Shown: positions 21,397 through 30,599, numbered from the stretch's first letter. The stretch: DNA of 64,000 nt from Colwellia marinimaniae (GCF_002207865.1 NZ_BDQM01000008.1:80245-144244); one strand, 5' to 3'. Notes: generated from the sequence alone by a model not told the origin. Program-made: numbers and translations.

Positions 21397-21460
21397 TGTA
21401 GGCGCGACTTCAGTCGCGCTTAATGCCTTAATCGATTGCGCGAATAAATTCACGCCTACA
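21397..21460. repeat. REP/BIME-like pair of palindromes
   Basis: In the 364-bp gap after amtB, GTAGGCGCGACTTCAGTCGC (hairpin GCGCGACT/AGTCGCGC) is followed about 20 bp later by an inverted relative, which on the minus strand reads GTAGGCGTGAATTTATTCGC. Two facing units with the GTAGGCG head are the layout of bacterial REP pairs. Such repeats depend on RAYT-type enzymes; RAYT-like genes occur at 50-54 kb, but no sequence link between them is shown here. Nothing else is seen in 21278-21538. Confidence 0.65.
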
Positions 21461-21538
21461 AAAAAATGACCACTCAAGCGTAATACAGTTCACTTTCTTA
21501 ACTGACTGACTGACTGACATTAGCCGTTAAGTCTTTTA

Positions 21539-22327
21539 TTAACGAATAAAACGTTTTTTTGTTGAAACAAGGGCTAACATAACCAGCGAAAGCCAGGTTA
21601 TAGAACCACCACTGTCTGCATTAATAAGGGTATTTTTAACAGGAATTAAATCGCTGTCAGTTACTTCAGAATTATCAATAATAGTTACATGTTCAATAAC
21701 AACAAAATTTTCCATGCCGGGTGCTACCATGTCAGTACATTTCTGCTCATCAGCCATTACCATAGGGATACCTTCTAAATCGCCATAAGTGCATAGCTTT
21801 AGTTGCGCTATTTTTGCCACTACTAACATGCCATCGCCAATAACCTGGCCAAAAACGGTAAAACCACCGTTTTGTCGATCTAAATTATCGCTGTTATCGG
21901 CTAAGTTAAAAAACCATTGGTTAGTTGCACTATGAATATTGCCACCTTTTTTCGCCATGGCAATGGTGCCTTTAACATTAGAATAAACAGGCTCGTTTAT
22001 CACAGCAACATTCGATGAAAGCGGTGTTAATGGCCAGGTACCGGTAAATTGATAACCGCCGCCTTGGACAATAAAGTCGGTAACGACTCGATGAACAACT
22101 GAATTGTTGTAATGGCCATCATTTAAATAAGTAAGGAAATTTTTCACCGTTGCTGGGGTAGTGGTATCAAACAAGTTAACTTGGAAAGTACCTTGTGATG
22201 TTTGAAATTCAACAATGGTAGCATTAGCCGTATTGGCAAAACCTAAACTTGCCGTGGCTATGCTGAGAAGGGCGAGTACTTTACGGGTGTTTGTTGTTAT
22301 TGTTTTTTTAGTTATTGGTGTAAACAT
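21539..22327 (-). CDS. secreted cyclophilin-type peptidyl-prolyl isomerase with GlyGly-CTERM-like tail
   Basis: I choose the ATG at 22327, giving a clean signal peptide (VLALLSIATASLGFANTANA); an upstream TTG/ATG extension to 22411 would add 28 residues before it. The isomerase domain spans about residues 37-205: TTPATVKNFLTYLNDGHYNN, VVHRVVTDFIVQGGG, and HSATNQWFFNLADN, all cyclophilin signatures. The C-terminus has SGGS, a hydrophobic helix (WLSLVMLALV) and a basic end (KKRFIR), the layout of GlyGly-CTERM rhombosortase substrates. Catalyses proline isomerisation outside the cytoplasm. Confidence 0.88.
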   Translation of the reverse strand: MFTPITKKTITTNTRKVLALLSIATASLGFANTANATIVEFQTSQGTFQVNLFDTTTPATVKNFLTYLNDGHYNNSVVHRVVTDFIVQGGGYQFTGTWPLTPLSSNVAVINEPVYSNVKGTIAMAKKGGNIHSATNQWFFNLADNSDNLDRQNGGFTVFGQVIGDGMLVVAKIAQLKLCTYGDLEGIPMVMADEQKCTDMVAPGMENFVVIEHVTIIDNSEVTDSDLIPVKNTLINADSGGSITWLSLVMLALVSTKKRFIR

Positions 22328-22436
22328 GGACAGCCTAATAGTGCGGTAAGTGGTTATAAATCGTATCTCATAGTAAAGGCTGTGTTCGATGTTAACAAGT
22401 AGCTGTAGCACTTTAGTAACAATAGCAAGATATCAC

Positions 22437-22568
22437 TAATACCATTTTCATTAAGTTTGTGATCTTGTTGTGCTCAGGACAAATATTTCAGCACAAGGCG
22501 CTCGATTGACCAATAGCGGGCTATTTTACCCCCACACGTGGGCAAGAACTTAGTGATATTGCTATAAT
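22437..22568. repeat. degenerate palindromic element related to the 9.2-kb MITE
   Basis: Left end TAATACCATTTTCATTAAGT and, on the minus strand, right end ATTATAGCAATATCACTAAG form imperfect inverted termini, with the same TAATACCA-TT-CA-TAAGTT core as the element at 9188. The interior is different and short. It lies between the divergent cyclophilin and small outer-membrane gene and may contribute to their promoters. Confidence 0.45.
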
Positions 22569-22674
22569 CCAAGGCATAGCTGAAAAGTACTGAGCTTTTT
22601 CTTGTTATACACTAAAGGAGGATTACACTAGCAGCTACTTTACTAACAACTTCTTCTAGAATTACGGAGTCCAT

Positions 22675-23070
22675 ATGAAAAAAATATTTTTAGTCAGTAT
22701 TATTCTGCTTTCATTATCACTATCTAGCCTTGCTCAGGCCAATGTTAAGCTGGGTGTGGCGGTAGACATGGACTTAAGTATTGTTGCACAAATTGATCGC
22801 TATAATATCATCTTAGGTGATAGTGGCTTTGCCGTTGATTATTTAGTGAAAACCGGTAACTTTGATAATAAAACACCATTATCTTGGTATTTTGCGGGCG
22901 GTGGTTGGGCTGGTTGGAATCATGGTTATGGTGTACGTGCTCCGATAGGCGTTGCTTGGTACTTTGCTAAAGGTTGGGATGTATATGGGCAAGTACAACC
23001 GGTAGCAAACTTTGATAGTGATTTTAAATTCAGTGTTGATGGCGCCGTAGGTGTGCGCTTTTCCTTTTAA
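22675..23070 (+). CDS. small outer-membrane beta-barrel-like protein
   Basis: 131 residues. Signal peptide of about 22 (FLVSIILLSLSLSSLAQA). The mature part is Gly- and aromatic-rich with alternating strands (WYFAGGGWAGWNHGYG) and ends VGVRFSF, a terminal Phe typical of outer-membrane barrels. Too small for a porin; similar in style to small OmpA/OmpW-like or lipid A-modifying-type barrels, but no catalytic motif is evident. A terminator follows. Confidence 0.65.
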   Translation: MKKIFLVSIILLSLSLSSLAQANVKLGVAVDMDLSIVAQIDRYNIILGDSGFAVDYLVKTGNFDNKTPLSWYFAGGGWAGWNHGYGVRAPIGVAWYFAKGWDVYGQVQPVANFDSDFKFSVDGAVGVRFSF

Positions 23071-23102
23071 GGAACTAAAAAATTAGTTTGATAAATATAG
23101 AG

Positions 23103-23128
23103 AAAGGGCCTTTAAGGCTCTTTTTTTT
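23103..23128 (+). terminator. rho-independent terminator
   Basis: AAAGGGCC (23103-23110) pairs with GGCTCTTT (23116-23123) with one mismatch, then a T-run to 23128; it ends the small barrel gene. Confidence 0.8.
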
Positions 23129-23149
23129 ATGCCAAATCAATAATTATAA

Positions 23150-23864
23150 ATGCCAAATAAAATACACTCAAGGCATCAAATCAAAGAGAGCAACTCGTTA
23201 TGCGCTGGCGTTATTTTACTGATTATTATATTACTAGTCGCTTCAGGGCTTGTTTACTTACATAAATATAAAGCTACCTTAGTTAATACTCAGCCAATAG
23301 AGCTGGCACTATGGTATAAACCTGAATATAAGCGCAAGTGTGATTGCATAATATGTTTAAACTGCGCAGTGAGATGCAGGCAGTTGAGTTTTATGCGGAA
23401 AATGAAGATGCTGAACATTTACATAAATGGACTGGGCAACTTAATGAACATTACCTTAAAATTGGGGATATGCTACACACTTGGCAAAAAAATGGTCGTT
23501 GAAAGCCATGTCTGAGATGATCAAAGCGAACGAGCAAGGAGACTTCAACACGGTATTGGCTAAAAATAGCTGTGTTGTAGTTAGGTGTTGGTAATATAGT
23601 AAGCTATTGATTTTACAGTGAGTGTTGGTGGTGTGATAAAAGCGAGCGTCACAAGCATGGATGCTTGTGCAGAGCCCCATGGATGGGTTTATGCGTCTCG
23701 CTTGTTTACTCGCCCATACTAAACAACAACAGAGCCCTAAAAATACAGCCTTGCAGCAAAGTTGTAATGCCTGTCATGATGACTATCAAGCAATTACCGC
23801 TTTGACTTACCGAACTCTAGACTTTAGCGGCATTCAAATATTCAACATAACTAAGCCTGGCTGA
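23150..23864 (+). pseudogene. decayed membrane-anchored cytochrome c-like gene, split by a MITE
   Basis: The first frame has a membrane helix (AGVILLIIILLVASGLVYL) and IELALWYKPEYK, then drifts. The next frame from 23353 reads MFKLRSEMQAVEFYAENEDA and stops at 23502; an indel in the A7 run at 23485 shifts it to a third frame, KWSLKAMSEMIKANEQGDFN. That frame is broken by a 168-bp element, and resumes after it as TALQQSCNACHDDYQAITAL with a CxxCH haem site. Removing the element and one copy of its 9-bp duplication joins VLAKN to TALQQSCNACH in frame. The intact ancestor was probably a small c-type cytochrome. Confidence 0.7.
23569..23736. mobile_element. MITE with 9-bp target duplication
   Basis: 168 bp flanked by CTAAAAATA on both sides (23560-23568 and 23737-23745). 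Ends are imperfect inverted repeats: left GCTGTGTTGTAGTTAGG; right, on the minus strand, GGCTCTGTTGTTGTTTAGT. It contains a perfect hairpin CACAAGCAT/ATGCTTGTG (23650-23669) and a 66-bp right part (23671-23736) that matches 40475-40540 at 56 of 66 positions, including GAGCCCCATGGA and TCTCGCTTGTTTACTC. It has no gene. Confidence 0.8.
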
Positions 23865-23977
23865 TTTAGTTAAACATTAATTGTTGTCAATACATGTCGC
23901 TATAGTACTATCAAGGTGCAAATTAATGGTCAAACACTTTCTTTGGTGAGTGGGCTTTAGCTAGGAATATTGCAGAA

Positions 23978-25912
23978 CTAAGTTTCGTTGGCAATAACAG
24001 TTTGGTTTCTGCCTTGATCTTTAGCTTGAAATAAAGCCATATCGGCATTATTAAATAGTTGCTTAAAGCTATCTTGTTTGTCAGTTAACTGTGCAATGCC
24101 AAAGCTTGCGGTAATTTGTAGAGGCTTACTGTTGACCATTATTACTTTATGCTCGATAGCATGCCTTATACGTTCAGCTATTTCATATGCTTGAGCAGAA
24201 GAAGCTTCGGGTAAAATAAGTAAAAACTCCTCTCCACCTATACGACCTAAAATATCATGTGCTCTGACATATTTATTGGCTGTTGATGAAATTTCCTTTA
24301 AAGCGATATCACCACCGGCATGACCAAAACTTTCATTGACCTGTTTGAAATGATCCACGTCGAATATGATCATAGCAAAGTTCTGCTTGGCCTTTATCGC
24401 TTGTAGTAACATTTTCTGAGCATAAATAAAGGTATATCGACGGTTTGCTAGTTCAGTTAAGGTGTCAGTGTTAGCTATTTTCTGAAGAGCTTTACTATTA
24501 AGTATTTGTCGATAAATAAAATAAAACAGTACCAGCACAAATAATAAAATAATTATGATGATCATATTTTGTAATTTCTGTTGTTGTACCGCATTCTCTA
24601 GAGCCGCTTTATTTAATGCCTTATCTTGCTCTAATAATTTGTTGGTCAAAATTGCTTGGTCGGTATCGAACATGACTTTATATTTTGAACGTACAGTTTC
24701 GCGCTCAGTGTTATAATAAATTTTTAAAAGTTCTCTTGCTTGTTCTTGTTTGAAGTATGCTGTTTTATAGTCTTCTTTAATAATTGCAACCTTGCCTTGT
24801 AAATCATAAAGCTGAATATACCAACTAAGTGCATTATGCTTACCTAAAGGTGCAAGTATCGCTTCAACTCTAGTTAATGCCTCTATTGCTGCATTTATGT
24901 TGTCATCAGCAATTTCAAGTTTAGCTGCTAAGACAATTGCGCCAATTTCTGCTGCAGGGTTTTCATAGTCAGGATTTACTTCTTTGTATTTATGCCAAAA
25001 GATACGGGCTTTGTCGTGTTGTTGAGAGCGATGATAAGTATCAGCTAACCCTAGATATGCTAAGTAAACGTACTCTGTTTTATTGTTTTCTTTTGTTAAT
25101 TCGATAACTCTTAGATAAGTCGCCTCAGCTTTTGAGTAATCCTTTTTACGCAGGTGAATTTTGGCTAAAACATTTTGTACAAACAACTCATCAAAATAAT
25201 ATTGATGTTTTTTAAAATAATCACTGGCTTCTGTTGCTAACTTTATTGCATTAATATCGTCAAATAAAAGAGAGTAGGAGTTAGCCATTTCAGCTTTTAA
25301 ATAAGCTAAGCCTAACTCATCACCTATCTTTTCAAGTTGTAAGTAAGCTTGATGATAATGCTTCAGGGCTAGAGTATCTTTATGATTCATTGAATATGAG
25401 TAAGCCATGTAAGCATAGCTTTCAGCAAGGAGTTTTGAGTTTTCATTTGCTTTAGCATACTTCTCCGCGAGCAAGTATTTCTCCATTGCCTGCTCGGAAT
25501 TACCCAATTCATCCATGATGCTACCTTGAGTCAGTAACATTGAAATACCGGTATCAGTCTTTAAATCTACTTTTAGAGCATATGCTTGGTCTAGTAATCC
25601 TTGACTTACTTTGTAGTGCCCTAATATGAGGTTATGTAGTGCCATCTTGCTAAATATGGTGGCTTTATCAAAATCTGTCATTTGTTGATGATGTTCAGCT
25701 AAAAGTTTTTTAGAGAAGGCAAGAGCCAATGCCGGATCTTTCTTATTCAACTCATCAATTTGACTAAAAGGCTTTTGCATTCCCGCAGAGGGCTCCTCAA
25801 AAGTATAGCTATTACCGTTTAAACTAAAACACATACAAATAATAGCTGCAAAAATGTTAAAGAACTTTGCTCTTATGCTAGCTACTTTGCTTATTTTAAT
25901 TCTGTTTATCAT
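23978..25912 (-). CDS. TPR-repeat diguanylate cyclase (GGDEF)
   Basis: 644 residues. An N-terminal signal or membrane segment (FFNIFAAIICMCFSL), then about 350 residues of periplasmic TPR-like helices, a coiled coil, a membrane helix near 450-470 (MIIIIILLFVLVLFYFIY) and a cytoplasmic GGDEF domain to the end. The active-site loop reads GRIGGEEFLL (GGEEF, active form), preceded by DVDHFKQVNESFGHAGGD. It makes cyclic di-GMP, presumably in response to a periplasmic ligand or protein. Stands alone, divergent from the small gene at 26231. Confidence 0.92.
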   Translation of the reverse strand: MINRIKISKVASIRAKFFNIFAAIICMCFSLNGNSYTFEEPSAGMQKPFSQIDELNKKDPALALAFSKKLLAEHHQQMTDFDKATIFSKMALHNLILGHYKVSQGLLDQAYALKVDLKTDTGISMLLTQGSIMDELGNSEQAMEKYLLAEKYAKANENSKLLAESYAYMAYSYSMNHKDTLALKHYHQAYLQLEKIGDELGLAYLKAEMANSYSLLFDDINAIKLATEASDYFKKHQYYFDELFVQNVLAKIHLRKKDYSKAEATYLRVIELTKENNKTEYVYLAYLGLADTYHRSQQHDKARIFWHKYKEVNPDYENPAAEIGAIVLAAKLEIADDNINAAIEALTRVEAILAPLGKHNALSWYIQLYDLQGKVAIIKEDYKTAYFKQEQARELLKIYYNTERETVRSKYKVMFDTDQAILTNKLLEQDKALNKAALENAVQQQKLQNMIIIIILLFVLVLFYFIYRQILNSKALQKIANTDTLTELANRRYTFIYAQKMLLQAIKAKQNFAMIIFDVDHFKQVNESFGHAGGDIALKEISSTANKYVRAHDILGRIGGEEFLLILPEASSAQAYEIAERIRHAIEHKVIMVNSKPLQITASFGIAQLTDKQDSFKQLFNNADMALFQAKDQGRNQTVIANET

Positions 25913-26230
25913 AGAGCTAGCTCTCGGGCAGTTTTATTTGTTAGTTATTACTTTACTGGAAATGAGCAGATAAAAATAGCGCATTTGTTCTAATTATAGC
26001 TGTTTGCCAAATAATAATTTTTAGTCATTATAAAGTCCAAGGATATCGCTTTGTAAACCTTGAAACCTTACTCGGTATAAGTGATAAACATTAATTTAAG
26101 CCTGTTGATTTACAAGTCAGTAAAGGCTATATAAGGGTTAAAATGGCAATTCAAGTTAGATGAATCATACTTATTGAGCTAATAGATATACTTTATTAAG
26201 TGTGATTTTTTCTCAATTGGAGACATTGTT

Positions 26231-26545
26231 ATGATGATTGCAAGATGGTGTATTGATGCAAAATTTGGCCACAAGCCAGAAGTAGTTGAAGCTCTTAGCC
26301 GATGGTTTGATGAAATAGGCTCTCAAATAGGCTGGACTAAAGAGAACTCTCGAATTTTAGTGGGTTCAGTTGGGGCATTAGAGTCGAGTATTATTTCAGA
26401 AGTGACCATTGAAAACTTAACTCAGCTCAATGATGCTTGGCAAAAGTTGGCTGAGATTGATGCTCATAAAGAGTGGAGTAAAACCCTAGAACCCCATGTG
26501 GTTTCAGGCACAGCAAAATGGGAGATTTATCGCATTATTGAGTGA
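26231..26545 (+). CDS. small hypothetical protein
   Basis: 104 residues (or 103 from the second ATG). Pattern of short alpha/beta units (ARWCIDAKFGHKPEVVEAL, ISEVTIENLTQLNDAWQKL) resembles dimeric alpha-beta barrel proteins, but I cannot name a family. No signal peptide. The 318-bp gap upstream (25913-26230) shared with the GGDEF gene holds only AT-rich promoter-like sequence; I see no repeats or RNA there. Probably soluble; function unknown. Confidence 0.6.
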   Translation: MMIARWCIDAKFGHKPEVVEALSRWFDEIGSQIGWTKENSRILVGSVGALESSIISEVTIENLTQLNDAWQKLAEIDAHKEWSKTLEPHVVSGTAKWEIYRIIE

Positions 26546-26583
26546 ATTATTGAATGAGTTATTGAATAAATTTCGAGTGAAAG

Positions 26584-26625
26584 TAAGCTGCTATTGATAA
26601 ACCTATCGTTATTAATAGCAGCTTA
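26584..26625. terminator. bidirectional terminator-like hairpin
   Basis: Perfect 12-bp arms TAAGCTGCTATT (26584-26595) and AATAGCAGCTTA (26614-26625) between two convergent genes; no T-run of note. Confidence 0.65.
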
Positions 26626-26708
26626 ACAGCAGATTAAGAATGATGGGGCATATTCACCAGAAAATCTATTCTCTCCATCAATGTCCTTGCCGACAAAGCG
26701 ACTCTATT

Positions 26709-28217
26709 TTAGCTCGATTCTGCCTGTTGAGCTAATACGGGTATCAATAATGAAAAGCTACTGCCATTACCAAGCTCACTTTTAACTATTAATTCCGAAT
26801 TAAGTACTTGCGATAGCTTTTGGCAAATAGCTAGCCCCAAGCCAGTATGTTGGATATTATCTTCAATGGCATTACTGGCCCTATATCTAGCATCAAATAT
26901 GTAGGCGATATCCTCTTTACTTATACCGCTGCCATTATCGGTAATACTTACTTTAACTTGTGTGCTGAGCTGCGTAACTGTCATCACTATTTCACCGCCA
27001 AGGCCAGTATGTCTGATGGCGTTTTCTAATAAATTGCTCATGATTCGCTCTAATTTAGCTATGTCAGAGTAAACAATATATTGGCAAGGCTGAGGTGTTA
27101 ACGTTAACGAAATCTGCTTATCGGCAGCTTTTAAGGTGAATTTAGCCAGTATGTCATGTAAAAGTTCGCCAATGACAAAGGTTTCTAAATTAACGGTTAC
27201 TTGACCATTTTCTAAATGAGCCAATTCAAAAATTTGATCGATAAGGCGCTTTAACTGCTCGACGTTACGCTGCACTGTCGCTAAATAATCTTGTTGCTCG
27301 GCGCTGGATAAGTCATCGCCCTTAAGCGCTAAAGTCTCAATATAGCCTTGTATAGTCGCTAACGGTGTCCGTAGATCATGAGACAAGTGTGCTAATAATT
27401 CTCGGCGTATTCTGTCATTTTCAGTCAATAATGCAAATTGCTGGTTAATTTGTCTAACCATATCGTTAAAAGTAGCGCCGAGAAAATGCACTTCATTATG
27501 GTTAATACCATGGCTGGCCGCTGAACCCCATTGCTTGAGCTGAACTTTAGTTTGATCAAACTGCACCGCTTTAAGCGCTTGCATTTGTTGTGCTAGCTCT
27601 TTTACCGGTTGAGTAAAATAGTGAAATACCGCTAGTAAAACCAGCAGCAGTAATAATAAGCTGGCGAGTACAAATGCGCCGTATTTTTGTAAGTCTTTAT
27701 CGGCTTGTACTTGGCTAAAAATTGAATCATAAATTTCGCTACCAATAATAATATATAAATAACCCTGTAGTAGTTCACCTTGATAAACAGGGGCGATAGA
27801 AAATATTTTTTTATGGTTTATATCTCTAGGGTCATCACCAAAAACCGGGGTTTTTTTCGGGTTAGCAATAAGTTGTTTTAACGGTATTAGCGATACCGAC
27901 TGGCGTTTTATTTTAGTGGCCTCGGCGGAATAAGTTAAAATCTTACCTTGGGCATCGAGAAAGTAAAATTCAAAGGCTGGACCTAACAGCATTAAGGTAT
28001 GAAAAAGGTTTGCTAATGCCGCTTTATCATAAACGCCGTCTTGCAATAGTGGATTATCATGGGCTAAATGTTCGGCTAAGTGTAAGTGCAACTTTTGCTC
28101 AGCTTGGTACTTAGACTGCTGTACTAGGGAATTACTCCAATAAACCAGTAGTGATGCCATCATCATGAAAGCAGCACAGAGTATTAATGCTAAGCGTTGA
28201 TAAAGCGATATTTTCAT
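26709..28217 (-). CDS. sensor histidine kinase
   Basis: 502 residues. Membrane helices at about 10-30 (LALILCAAFMMMASLLVYW) and 170-195 (YGAFVLASLLLLLLVLLAVF) enclose a periplasmic sensor of about 140 residues. HAMP-like linker, then HisKA with LLAHLSHDLRTPLATIQGY (phospho-His) and an ATPase domain with NLLENAIRHT and ITDNGSGI and HTGLGLAI. It follows an OmpR-type regulator by 28 bp, so the pair works together. The signal is unknown; the operon also encodes two spondin-domain proteins. Confidence 0.93.
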   Translation of the reverse strand: MKISLYQRLALILCAAFMMMASLLVYWSNSLVQQSKYQAEQKLHLHLAEHLAHDNPLLQDGVYDKAALANLFHTLMLLGPAFEFYFLDAQGKILTYSAEATKIKRQSVSLIPLKQLIANPKKTPVFGDDPRDINHKKIFSIAPVYQGELLQGYLYIIIGSEIYDSIFSQVQADKDLQKYGAFVLASLLLLLLVLLAVFHYFTQPVKELAQQMQALKAVQFDQTKVQLKQWGSAASHGINHNEVHFLGATFNDMVRQINQQFALLTENDRIRRELLAHLSHDLRTPLATIQGYIETLALKGDDLSSAEQQDYLATVQRNVEQLKRLIDQIFELAHLENGQVTVNLETFVIGELLHDILAKFTLKAADKQISLTLTPQPCQYIVYSDIAKLERIMSNLLENAIRHTGLGGEIVMTVTQLSTQVKVSITDNGSGISKEDIAYIFDARYRASNAIEDNIQHTGLGLAICQKLSQVLNSELIVKSELGNGSSFSLLIPVLAQQAESS

Positions 28218-28245
28218 CTAAAGTAAGTCCTTATTATCCTACTAG

Positions 28246-29022
28246 CTAAGAAGCTGCCGGTGGCATTACCCCGGCTGAATTAAGTTTATAACCAACGCCC
28301 CAGACGGTTTGGATTATTTTTGGCTCAGTACTGTTTTCCTCAAGCTTGCTTCTGAGACGATTAATATGAGAATTCACTGTGTGTTCATAGCCATTGTGGT
28401 GGTAACCCCAAACACCATCAAGTAATTGCGCGCGCGAAAACACCTGATCAGGGTGTTGGCAGAAAAAATCTATTAACTCAAACTCTGTCGCGGTTAAGTG
28501 GATGGTTTTATTTTTATAGGTTACCTGGTGATACCTATGGTCAATATGAAGTTGCCCGATACTTACTCCATTTTTCTCTAGTTCAGTGGAGCCTAGTGGT
28601 GTTGCTGTTACTTGCTCTGGCTGATTATGTTTGTCAGCATTTTTGGCCTTAATGGCATGCACTCGGCGTAATTGACTCCTAACTCGGGCCTGTAATTCTC
28701 GAATGCTAAACGGTTTAGTCATGTAATCATCAGCCCCTAGCTCAAGCCCCAACACACGGTCTATTTCCGAGGTTTTAGCGGTCAGCATAATAATGGATTG
28801 TAACGGTTTAGCTTGTCTAACTTGCCGACAAATATCTAGCCCGCTAATGCCTGGTAACATCACATCAAGTAAAATAAGTTGATAGTCTTGTGTTAAGGCT
28901 TGTTGTAGTGCTTGCTCACCTTGGGTACAAATATCACAGTGCAGGTCTAACTCAGACAAGTGCACTTTAATGAGCTTAGCAATATCAATTTCGTCTTCAA
29001 TGATTAAAATTTTATCTTTCAT
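28246..29022 (-). CDS. OmpR-family response regulator
   Basis: 258 residues. Receiver domain 1-120 with acidic pair EDEID, phospho-acceptor in LILLDVMLPGISG, and Lys in DYMTKPFS. A 30-residue linker follows, then a winged-helix domain with TATEFELIDFFCQHPDQVFSR and HINRLRSKLEEN. DNA-binding regulator paired with the histidine kinase immediately downstream. The lipoprotein-like spondin gene lies 93 bp upstream in the same direction. Confidence 0.94.
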   Translation of the reverse strand: MKDKILIIEDEIDIAKLIKVHLSELDLHCDICTQGEQALQQALTQDYQLILLDVMLPGISGLDICRQVRQAKPLQSIIMLTAKTSEIDRVLGLELGADDYMTKPFSIRELQARVRSQLRRVHAIKAKNADKHNQPEQVTATPLGSTELEKNGVSIGQLHIDHRYHQVTYKNKTIHLTATEFELIDFFCQHPDQVFSRAQLLDGVWGYHHNGYEHTVNSHINRLRSKLEENSTEPKIIQTVWGVGYKLNSAGVMPPAAS

Positions 29023-29114
29023 ATGGTGGCCAATAAGTGGCCAAAGCCACCTATAGCAAGCAAACTAATTAACTGTTCAATTAATTAATCCGCTTGCTAT
29101 CTTGACCTAGCGCA

Positions 29115-29870
29115 CTACTTAGTTCGAGTAATGGTTAATTTAACGGCAGGGTTATCAAAACGATGCGCCTGCGTTAATACTGAGCTAGATAAACCATCAT
29201 CTTTACTCACCACGCCAGAATGATAGCCGACTAAGTCGATATCGTTGCGAGCTGCATCAAAACCCACGCCGCCGTCTGCAGGTCCTGGAATGGTACCTAC
29301 GGCTTCGTTATTGAGCTCTGTGCCAGCATCATAAACATTTAACTGCCATGATTTTTCTTGGTTAAGCACTAATGTTGATATATCTACTCCAGTAAGACCC
29401 GAGAAAGCATCATTTGTATTCACCAACATAGTGACAACGGTTAAATAATTTGCCATAGGCTCAGTGGTGCTAATATGTAAAGTGACGCTAGCCCCCGGTG
29501 GTAAAGGGCCATCACTCATTGTGCTGGCTAGATTACTCTCTAGGGCTAGGAAGTCACTATTATCACCACCTTCGGCTAATTTTTCTAAGGCGACAGAGGC
29601 ACTTTGGCCCACTTGCCACATTTTACTATCACCGTGCAGTGCCACTGCTATAGGTGATAAAGGTTGGCCATAGGTTAAATTAGTGAGGGTTATTGAATAA
29701 CTATATTCCATCGGCGGTTGCACCAGCGGAGTATAATTATCATCACCGTTATTGTAGCTATCACCACAAGCGGCTAAGCCTAGCGTCAGTAAACTAGTAA
29801 TAACAATTTGATAAATAGAGTTTTTAGCTGTATTTTTGTGAATGTTCTTATGAGCGTTAAAGGTTAACAT
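29115..29870 (-). CDS. spondin-domain lipoprotein
   Basis: 251 residues. The signal ends in a lipobox (LLTLGLAACGDS, Cys near residue 35). The rest resembles the spondin_N fold: YSITLTNLTYGQPLSPIAVALH, LEKLAEGGDNSDF, VNTNDAFSGL, and YDAGTELNNEAVGTIPGP. It is a paralogue of the gene 10 bp upstream, which shares LTNLTxGxxxxP, AEGGD and YDAGTExN. Bacterial spondin proteins are secreted or surface-bound with no firm function. It belongs to an operon with the two-component pair downstream. Confidence 0.82.
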   Translation of the reverse strand: MLTFNAHKNIHKNTAKNSIYQIVITSLLTLGLAACGDSYNNGDDNYTPLVQPPMEYSYSITLTNLTYGQPLSPIAVALHGDSKMWQVGQSASVALEKLAEGGDNSDFLALESNLASTMSDGPLPPGASVTLHISTTEPMANYLTVVTMLVNTNDAFSGLTGVDISTLVLNQEKSWQLNVYDAGTELNNEAVGTIPGPADGGVGFDAARNDIDLVGYHSGVVSKDDGLSSSVLTQAHRFDNPAVKLTITRTK

Positions 29871-29879
29871 GATGCACCC

Positions 29880-30599
29880 CTATAGCACGGTAATGGTGAG
29901 TTTAGCGACAGGATTTAACCAACGTTGTACGCTATTGTTAATATCGCTTTTGCCAGCTGACATATCATCATCCCCTAGGCTGCCACGGTGAATATGCACT
30001 TTGTTATTCGCTTCCATGTCGGTAACGCCAGTGCCATTCATGCCTATGCTGGCATCAAGGGGCGGTGGCACTGGCATGCCTACTTCTCCTGGAACGCCAC
30101 TGCCACGGATTTCATCGTTCGCTTCTGTGCCGGCATCATAGGCATTTAAAAATACCGTATAAGTGCCAGCTTCGTCAGGTATTTCCCAGCTATCTAAGCC
30201 AACAAAACCGTCGTTAGAAGGCAATATCATCGCGGCAAGTGACAGATGGGTATTGCCGCTATCGTTGGTTAAGGTAAAGCTTGCTGACATCGCTGGAGCT
30301 AATAAACCACCCGCTGGGTTTTCATTTATATTGGCGTCAGCATTACTTAATAGGCTGACTAAGCCAGATATATCACCGCCTTCGGCCATTGCTTGTAGCT
30401 CAGTACTGGCCATATCGCTCAGCATAAAGAGTCGACTTTCATTACTGTGGGCGGCGGTAACCACTGGGGTGAAATGCAATCCCTGGGTTAAATTAGTGAC
30501 AGTAATGGCTAATTCTTGTGCCATCGTTGTGGTACTGGCTAGCGCGAGTGCTAGCAGAGTTAAGGTGGCTTTTATTGGCGATTGCTTGATTACTTTCAT
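29880..30599 (-). CDS. secreted spondin-domain protein
   Basis: 239 residues with a Sec signal peptide (LTLLALALASTTTMAQ). The mature chain carries the spondin_N pattern: AITVTNLTQGLHFTPVVTAAH, LQAMAEGGDISGL, PSNDGFVGLDSW, YDAGTEANDEIRGSG. No lipobox, unlike its paralogue downstream. First gene of an apparent four-gene operon (two spondin genes, regulator, kinase). The 295-bp gap upstream (30600-30894) is AT-rich, with ATCAC repeats near 30697, 30720 and 30732, possibly regulator sites but weak. Confidence 0.82.
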   Translation of the reverse strand: MKVIKQSPIKATLTLLALALASTTTMAQELAITVTNLTQGLHFTPVVTAAHSNESRLFMLSDMASTELQAMAEGGDISGLVSLLSNADANINENPAGGLLAPAMSASFTLTNDSGNTHLSLAAMILPSNDGFVGLDSWEIPDEAGTYTVFLNAYDAGTEANDEIRGSGVPGEVGMPVPPPLDASIGMNGTGVTDMEANNKVHIHRGSLGDDDMSAGKSDINNSVQRWLNPVAKLTITVL

